Source: Limnephilus marmoratus
Taxonomy: Eukaryota; Arthropoda; Insecta; Trichoptera; Limnephilidae
NCBI GenBank assembly: GCA_917880885.1
Contig: OU862917.1
Location: forward strand, 54,234,727 to 54,298,726
Direction: 5' to 3'
DNA length: 64,000 nucleotides
A model generated the notes under the pieces. The model did not search any database and was not told where the DNA came from. It worked only from the letters and a program-made list of their open reading frames with translations. The translations under genes were made by a program, and so were the position numbers. Below are positions 58,083 to 64,000 of the stretch, piece after piece. The number at the start of each line of letters is the position of its first letter. Positions within the stretch are counted from its first letter, which is position 1.

Positions 58083-58350
58083 TGTTAATACCTCACAAGA
58101 GTCCCATTTGCTCCCGTCTGGAGCCAGTGAGACTATGTCATCCCCAATTGGGATGTGTTGCGAGGCTGAAGGTGGGAAGTGGGGAGGGGAAGGAAATTTG
58201 CAGGAGGAAGGTGGGGAAGTACCTGACTATTCAGATCTGGTCACCAGACACGGCTAAAGCCATTTCAAGCAACGTTTCAATTCTGAATGGTGGTGGATTT
58301 CAACCTGCATCCTTCGGATCGCGAGACGAGAGCCTTGCCCCTTGACCATC
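58083..58350 (-). repeat. SINE family B copy with tRNA-like head joined directly to the body
   Basis: Reading leftward: tRNA-like head (58350-58283) with A-box-like TGGTCAAGGGGCAAGGCTC and B-box-like GGTTGAAATCC, immediately followed by CACCATTCAGAATTGAAACG, GTTGCTTGAAATGGCTTTAG, GTGTCTGGTGACCAGATCTG, ending GAGCAAATGGGACTCTTGTG. The linker found in other copies is absent. Confidence 0.75.
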
Positions 58351-58739
58351 GCCATCGCTTGTCTGAATTCTTCTCACAATCATTTCCAGAAAAATGATAC
58401 TTAGATTCAAAGCAAATTCGAGTTAATTGGATCAGAGTTACGGAGGACACACCGATAGCCGAAATTAGTATTATTGATAAACTGCAGTTTATGCAGTCTT
58501 TTATTACCTTATTTATTCTCGGAACATAAATCTGACAGTTGCGATTGAGATTTTAACAAGTAATAATAAATCTGACACGTTATTTATTATCTTTGCGAAA
58601 GAGATTCAATTCGATTTAATTAAATTATTGTTTATTGTTCTCGCCACGTGCAGACTGTAGAACCAATGCGATGTGTCACTTGTTGGCAACACTGACTGAC
58701 TGACACATCCTCTGTAATCCGTCATCATTGGACCAGACC

Positions 58740-58960
58740 GTATTATTGACGTGATTCGAAGATCGCGGCGCTCGTTTCGACCGCCGCGCGCCGGGAAACA
58801 AAGCTGGGGCGTTTAGCGCGAAGTGCGCGAGTGCACGGCGGAGTTTTGGTGCTGACACTGGACACGCGGATAAAGCCATGAACGAAGGGATGCTGCGGTG
58901 TACCAACTCCTGGAACTGTCGGAGAACTCATTAAATTTGCAAGCACGACCGCAGATCGCC
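58740..58960. other. GC-rich island
   Basis: CGCGGCGCTCGTTTCGACCG, CCGCGCGCCGGG, AAGTGCGCGAGTGCACGG. Many CpGs; minus-strand ORFs overlap in two frames. No exon recognised. Confidence 0.3.
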
Positions 58961-59026
58961 AACGAACAATAAGTTTACGTTTACTAAATTTGCTTAATTT
59001 ACTCGATGTGAATTGTTATTTTTGTA

Positions 59027-59385
59027 CCACACAGGAGGCCCTAGGAAAATAATTCCCCTCAGGGCCTATGTTGTCTTTAGGGATGCTGTGTGGAGGGTAT
59101 TTTTAGGAAAGGAAGGAGAGGAAGTTCTAGGATGGAAAAAGGTATGAGGGTGGGTAGGAATCTGGAGGTCAGAAGTGACGGAAGCAATCCCTTCCACTGC
59201 GGTGCAAGGCTATGGCGAGGTCAAAAGGTTTCTTTACCCAGGCTCTCCCGATTCGTCCTGACACTCAGTTGGTGGGCAGATGCACCCGCCGCCAAGTTCC
59301 GCACAAACCTCACTCCATGAACCTGGGCATCCCTGCTAAGTCACCAAATATACGGTGGCCTGTGGGAGAACTAATAAAGGGCTCT
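59027..59385 (+). repeat. Dispersed repeat family A copy
   Basis: CACACAGGAGGCCCTAGG, GGGATGCTGTGTGGAGGGT, GGAGAGGAAGTTCTAGG, GTGCAAGGC, then GGTGGGCAGATGCACCCGCC and CTCACTCCATGAACC, ending AATAAAGGGCTC (the CCAATAAATGG block, shortened). Confidence 0.75.
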
Positions 59386-59696
59386 ATCGTATTAAAAAAC
59401 TGATACACTTTCACACCATGCTACAAACTCAACAGCAATTGTTTTTCTACTAACAATCTTGTTGCAATGAATTATTTCTTTATCTATTACTTATTAAAAT
59501 ACTTATTAATAGATGTCATAACCAAACTAGGCACATGTCCATATTTTGAAAACAACAAAAAAAAATTATTGCAATGGTGATTATTCCACAAACTTCTGTA
59601 ATGTTAATGTATTTGTTTACAAATGATGAATTCCATGCACCTTTTTGGGAGGAGTTTAAAAATACTTTGAGAAAAAGTTTATGGAAAGGTTGGTAA

Positions 59697-59856
59697 GGGA
59701 AAGTACCCATACTACGTGACACGTTTAGGGGGGGGTCTTCAAAATGTCACGCTCCATACAAATGAGCGGCGGGTTGCTTAGGATTTTGGTCACCGGGGGG
59801 GGGGGGGGGGGTTTAAAAATTGCCAAAAGTTGGTCACGTAGTATGGGTACGTTCCC
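59697..59856. mobile_element. Poly-G foldback MITE, copy 3 (160 bp)
   Basis: GGGAAAGTACCC...GGGTACGTTCCC with the family interior, flanked by TAA on both sides (59694-59696, 59857-59859). Confidence 0.85.
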
Positions 59857-60153
59857 TAAAGGTATTTGACAATTTATTGTTACAGAGTGATTTCGTAAAG
59901 GCCTGTAAAAAGCATTTACTCCTTTTTTACGCATTGTTTATTATAATAACAAGGAAACTGAAAATTGAACACGGAACCAAGCGACGCAGAGTAGGACGTC
60001 TTCCCCGTCGCAGGCGGGGCGTAACTGATACGAAATGGGTGTGCCAAGTTTGTAGTCCTTAGGTGGACGGCATAAGGTTCACTTTAAAAATTCAAATTCG
60101 TTGAGTATTGATTGTGTCAAAAATATTGATTGCTTCAATGGGCGATTGATGAT

Positions 60154-60291
60154 TGATTGATGTCAAAAATAAGAACGAGAAATTGCATATTTTATTTAAT
60201 GATTGATGTCAAAAATAAGAACGAGAAATTGCATATTTTATTTAATGATTGATGTCAAAAATAAGAACGAGAAATTGCATATTTTATTAAT
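60154..60291 (+). repeat. 46-bp tandem array, three units
   Basis: TGATTGATGTCAAAAATAAG plus GAACGAGAAATTGCATATTT plus TATTTAA, three copies with no mismatch until the last bases. No spacers; a recent minisatellite. 60292-61405 is otherwise AT-rich without features. Confidence 0.9.
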
Positions 60292-61405
60292 TATTATAAT
60301 GTCTAAATTTAATAAGAATGTTAAAAAAATCTGAAATATATTAGTTTGTAAGTGCGCAAATAAATACACAAATGGACCAATTTTCGTCAAGAATCACATG
60401 TACGTACATATTTTTTAATGATTTTATTGAAACTAAAATGAAAATTCTAAAACAGGCGTTTGCTAGATAATGTATTGATTTATTTTACTGCATGATTATA
60501 TTATTTGAAATGGGTGTGGTATAATACAAAATCTTTTTTGAAAATTTAACAAATCTGCCAACAACCTATGGAATAACCTTATTATACTAAAAATTTTAAA
60601 AAAATTCTCAAAATTTATTACATGCGAATGCTAGATAAAAGAACAATCTTTCGAAATCCATTTATAATTTTTTGTGGAAAAGAGTCAATACGTCTAAAAT
60701 CTGATTTGAAAATGACATATTTCTGGTTTTATCTGGTAATGCCCTCTTAATTGAAGCATCTATAATACTTCTGAGCGATTAAATTTTCAAAACAAAAATT
60801 CAAGATTTTGTATGGTTTTGCATTATTTCGCGTGGCCTTATCTTAAATAGAATTTAGGTTTAGTTCCATTCTGTGACACAATAAAATTACATCTTTTTAT
60901 TTTGATGTGATGAAATTTGATGAAACATCATCCAATCGAGCACCATCTGTCGATGCATCCCACACACTACACTACTACGTCATGGCGATTATGGTGACAC
61001 GGCAATGATATCAGCCGATAAAGCGATAAAAAACAAGTTGCCACGGGGTTTCCCGATAACTAACCTTCCGTAACAAACGACGTCCTTATGGCGGCGGCGG
61101 CCACGTCTGCTGACTGCTACTGCTACTGCTGCCTCTGTTTCATGTTTTCTATGCGTCATCCCATTGTGTGCCTAGAACTGGCAGACCAAGCAAACAACAA
61201 CCGCATCCCATGCCGGATTCATTTTACTTAGTCACTATAAAACGAGTTTTGTAAGATCCGCTATTATACCTATGATTCCCTTGCAACCAACCTAGTGATT
61301 CAACGATAAGCAAGGAAACTGCAGACTATAAAAATCTAAACAATGTTTTATATATCACTATAATATAAAGCAAACGTCTATACATTATCTTTTTTTACAT
61401 TAACT

Positions 61406-61545
61406 TCACACAGGAGGCCCCTAAGGAATATAATTTCCCTCAGGGGCTATGTCATCTTTGAAGATGCTGTGTGGAGGGTCTTTTCGAGGAGAGGAAGGAG
61501 TGAGGAAAGACAGAGGGAGGAAACGCAAAGCAGCAAGACCATTGA
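61406..61545 (+). repeat. Dispersed repeat family A, 5' fragment
   Basis: TTCACACAGGAGGCCCCTAAGG, TCATCTTTGAAGATGCTGTG, GGAGGGTCTTTTCGAGGAGAGG, GGAGTGAGG. Truncated after the purine-rich block. Confidence 0.7.
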
Positions 61546-62332
61546 ATTATTCGTGATTTTCTATGTTGTTCCCTCAGTCTCAGAACAAATTAAATGGCTT
61601 TACGATCATATACCAATTTAAAAAATGTATAGGTATATGGTATTAACCCACGCAATAGAATGAAAATTCGATGTTTTGCCGGTTTTTTTTAATGAAAATT
61701 TTTGCAAAATATCGCTCCAAGTACTTGAATTTGGAAGACACTTTAGTAACAATTCGACGGAATTCCAGTTTTCTGGTTTTAGGTAGCTTGTTTTTATGTT
61801 TGAATAATATTTTCTATCATGTTAACAAACAGTTTTCATTCTCCATAAAGAAAAACGTTAATTTTGTACTTCTTATCTTCTAATCTTTAAAAATGTCAAA
61901 TCTGGTATAATAATTTATTGTAACTAAAATAATTTATTCTTTGTTTATCTCTAGCTCCTGTGCAATTTGTGACTAAAAAAAACTCAAAAAATCATTTTAA
62001 GATGAAGTCATAGTAAATAATGCAAAATCATATGTTTTTGTTTTGAAAATTTGATCGCTTAAAAGTATTGTAGATGCTTCAATTAAATACTGCGTGTAAA
62101 ACATACATTGGCCCTTAAAAATATCGGTCATTTTTTTATAAGTTTTTTAATAAGCCTATAAAAAAATAAAGTATGAGGTCTAAAAAACACACAAGTCCAA
62201 ACTCTCCTATTTATAAACCCCTTTTCGGATATGGTTTTATTGTGTAATGTGGCAAATTCAGTTTATTTTATAATAATCGCAAAAAAAGTTGATATTTACA
62301 CCCAATCTTCCCAAAGTAAAATAAAATATGCA

Positions 62333-62440
62333 TAGAAAAATGAAATAATTTAACTTTGTAAAAACCACTTATTTGATGCGCAAATCCGACCGGTTTCGGA
62401 ACAAACGTTCCTTCGTCAGGGAAAGCTTATACTTAAACTT
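62333..62440 (-). mobile_element. Small hammerhead element with 12-bp target duplication, family 1
   Basis: 108 bp inserted between identical ATAAAATATGCA copies (62321-62332 and 62441-62452). The empty site is visible in copy 1 of the host repeat (near 19280-19305). Minus-strand order: TAAGTTTAAGTATAAGCTTTCC, hammerhead, GGATTTGCGC, TAAGTGGTTTTTACAAAGTT, AAATTATTTCATTTTTCTA. No ORF. Boundaries are defined by comparison, not guesswork. Confidence 0.9.
62380..62427 (-). ncRNA. Hammerhead ribozyme, family 1, intact core
   Basis: Minus strand: CTGACGA (62419-62413; position 7 may be any base), stem II GGAAC/GTTCC with GTTT loop (62411-62398), GAAA (62397-62394), CCGGTC (cleavage expected after the base at 62388). 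Stem I: GGA (62387-62385) with TCC (62422-62420), a U-rich internal loop, then GC with GC (62381-62380 and 62426-62425). All invariant bases present. Confidence 0.8.
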
Positions 62441-62694
62441 ATAAAATATGCATTTTCGAGTTGATATTTTACAATACGGCCGCTAGTCGACGAATTCGGT
62501 TATTCAAAGTGACCCCTATGGCGTCCACCGAAGAACCTGTCCACGGCACAGTAGTGAACTAGTGGATCGCCTTAAAGACTGTTTTAAAAAGCCCCAAAAT
62601 CTCAGTTTTCAAGACTCAATGTTAGGTCAGACGATAAGTATGTACTGTATAAGATAAGCATTTGGTTTTCTTTCGAATTATTTTTCGTGATAAA

Positions 62695-62785
62695 ACTAGT
62701 CAGTTGCATCAGAGTACCTACGACCGGAATCGAACCAGCAAACTCATATTCTACATTCAAGAGTCTTACCACCATCAACTTATTT
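62695..62785 (-). repeat. tRNA-like SINE head
   Basis: Minus strand: A-box-like GATGGTGGTAAGACTC and B-box GGTTCGATTCC with tRNA-like spacing, flanked by CGTAGG. Internal stems do not fold as a functional tRNA. Confidence 0.5.
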
Positions 62786-63090
62786 CGTCTACATTTTAAG
62801 ATGATTATGGTCAACCCGTGCCCCGCGGACAGTTTCCGATGCAATCTAAAGATTAGTTAACTTTACGTTCCATCTCTGAGAACGATTTTTTTAAACTAGT
62901 CCTCTCACAAATATTATTTTTTCCAGGAAGCGGTTGTATTATTATTACGAATCTTTACTTCCAACATTATTTTATTAGCGATTTAACTAACAGAAAATCT
63001 TCAATGTCGACAGGAAAAATAACAATTGTATATATACCGTAAATTATCTCCCCTTCAATATCTTCCAATTCATATCAAGATTTCACTTCA

Positions 63091-63481
63091 ACCCTTTGCT
63101 CCCTGGCGGGACAAATTTGTATTCGTCTATTAAACTCCATGTATCTTCTATACCAAAAACATTTTTTTTAACTTATTATTCCTGTCGGTTCATTATTGGC
63201 CATTACTTTATGGGTCTTCATTTCAACGGACACCAGGAGAAATTTAAACTGTTTTACGTTGGGTCGTCACGTGGTTAATCGAGTTATTTTTCGAGAAGTT
63301 AGAATTAGAAAAAACGTTTTTTCGTATTGTAAATCAGTAATGTCGTTATCTATCAAAAATGTTAGCTTTTAGAATTAAACCATTAATTGTATTAAATTAT
63401 AATTTAAATAAAATGAAAACAGTTAGATAAATTGTTACTCTTTCCACGACGATATAAAAATGTACCGGAGGAATTTTCCCT
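63091..63481. mobile_element. piggyBac-like MITE, family 1, second copy
   Basis: ACCCTTTGCTCCCTGGCGGG at the left, then colinear with 34664-35096 through ATTTTTCGAGAAGTTAGAAT and AATTATAATTTAAATAAAATG. The left TTAA has become TTCA and the right end is decayed. 63482-64000 is AT-rich with no feature. Confidence 0.7.
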
Positions 63482-64000
63482 GTAAGGAGTTTTCAGAAAA
63501 TTCTTTAAAAAAATTCAGAATAATTTGAAGCTACAAATAACAAATAATTCACAAAAAATGTATGAAGTTCCTCTTATTCTATATTCGAGGATCGAACATC
63601 CACCTTTCATTTCGAGTTGATTTTGTTATGCCTCAATATTTTTCATCTTTGCTTTTTTGCGTGCAGTTTCCTTGTAGGTCAAGTTTTCATATGGACTAGG
63701 GATGAAAAAAGGACGTATTCTATTACTGTACCAATTTTCGTACAGTTTAAGAGATGGCGGCCATTATTTAACATATCTGTCGTGTCATTGCTATACGTAA
63801 GCTATATTATGTGGAAATGTTGCCTGTTTATTTCGTTTTATATTTAAAATATTGGTAAAAAAAAGACTATTATATGTGCTTATTACTGATTGTGAACATG
63901 CAATCAATGTGTGTATTGTAAATTTGGAGAGTATTCTTGATGTTTGTTGACGAAAGGGCAAAGACAAATAACAAAAGCTTTCATGTCATATATATATGGT

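Larger units (their letters stand above)
62001..62571 (+). mobile_element. TTAA-flanked repeat, copy 2, interrupted
   Basis: Between TTAA at 61997-62000 and 62572-62575; colinear with 18959-19416. It contains the 108-bp hammerhead insertion (62333-62440) and its 12-bp duplication. Small differences elsewhere: an 11-base run in copy 1 (CTTTCAAGTCC region) is shortened here, and GAAGAACTACTGTCC reads GAAGAACCTGTCC. Confidence 0.75.

Overview
This is AT-rich arthropod, most likely insect, genomic DNA. It is an intron-dominated part of one large gene packed with old and nested transposable elements. The only host coding sequence I can support is two short plus-strand exons at 10395-10507 and 16424-16525. 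They have AG/GT splice sites and join in the same reading phase. The second encodes a segment ([20 protein letters not shown]...) diagnostic of the minibrain/DYRK1A kinase N-terminus. The rest is intron: more than 10.3 kb upstream of the first exon, 5.9 kb between them, and more than 47 kb downstream without a recognisable next exon. The kinase domain therefore lies beyond 64000.

Layout. 1-10394: GC-rich patches, relics of non-LTR retrotransposons (LINEs), a 285-bp hAT-type MITE, a foldback/tandem repeat complex (4945-6060), two poly-C foldback elements (6420 and 9556) and SINE-like repeats. 10395-16525: the two exons, a broken minus-strand LINE and a LINE 3' end. 16526-25950: a second LINE copy in opposite orientation, a TTAA-flanked repeat, GC-rich tandem repeats and a 44-bp tandem array. 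25950-42150: the richest part. It has several foldback elements carrying hammerhead ribozyme cores, a complete but dead hAT element (26256-27307), a 224-bp palindrome with a hammerhead core in each arm, and a three-level nest of transposons (36603-39400). 42150-64000: more SINE copies, three poly-G foldbacks, hAT and piggyBac-like MITEs, LINE tails, GC-rich islands, a 46-bp tandem array, and a second copy of the TTAA-flanked repeat into which a ~108-bp hammerhead element has inserted with a 12-bp target-site duplication.

The most interesting system is this set of small hammerhead-ribozyme elements. At least nine loci fall into four sequence families. Most form inverted pairs, and at seven sites the catalytic core (CTGANGA, stem II, GAAA) is unmutated. 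They resemble the ribozyme-bearing termini of Penelope-like retroelements and the animal 'retrozymes'. One insertion can be read against its own empty site in this window. A second notable arrangement is a pair of inverted LINE copies flanking the second kinase exon, which could pair in the pre-mRNA.

The species is not identifiable from this window alone. All family assignments come from reading motifs, termini and target-site duplications; no database search was run.
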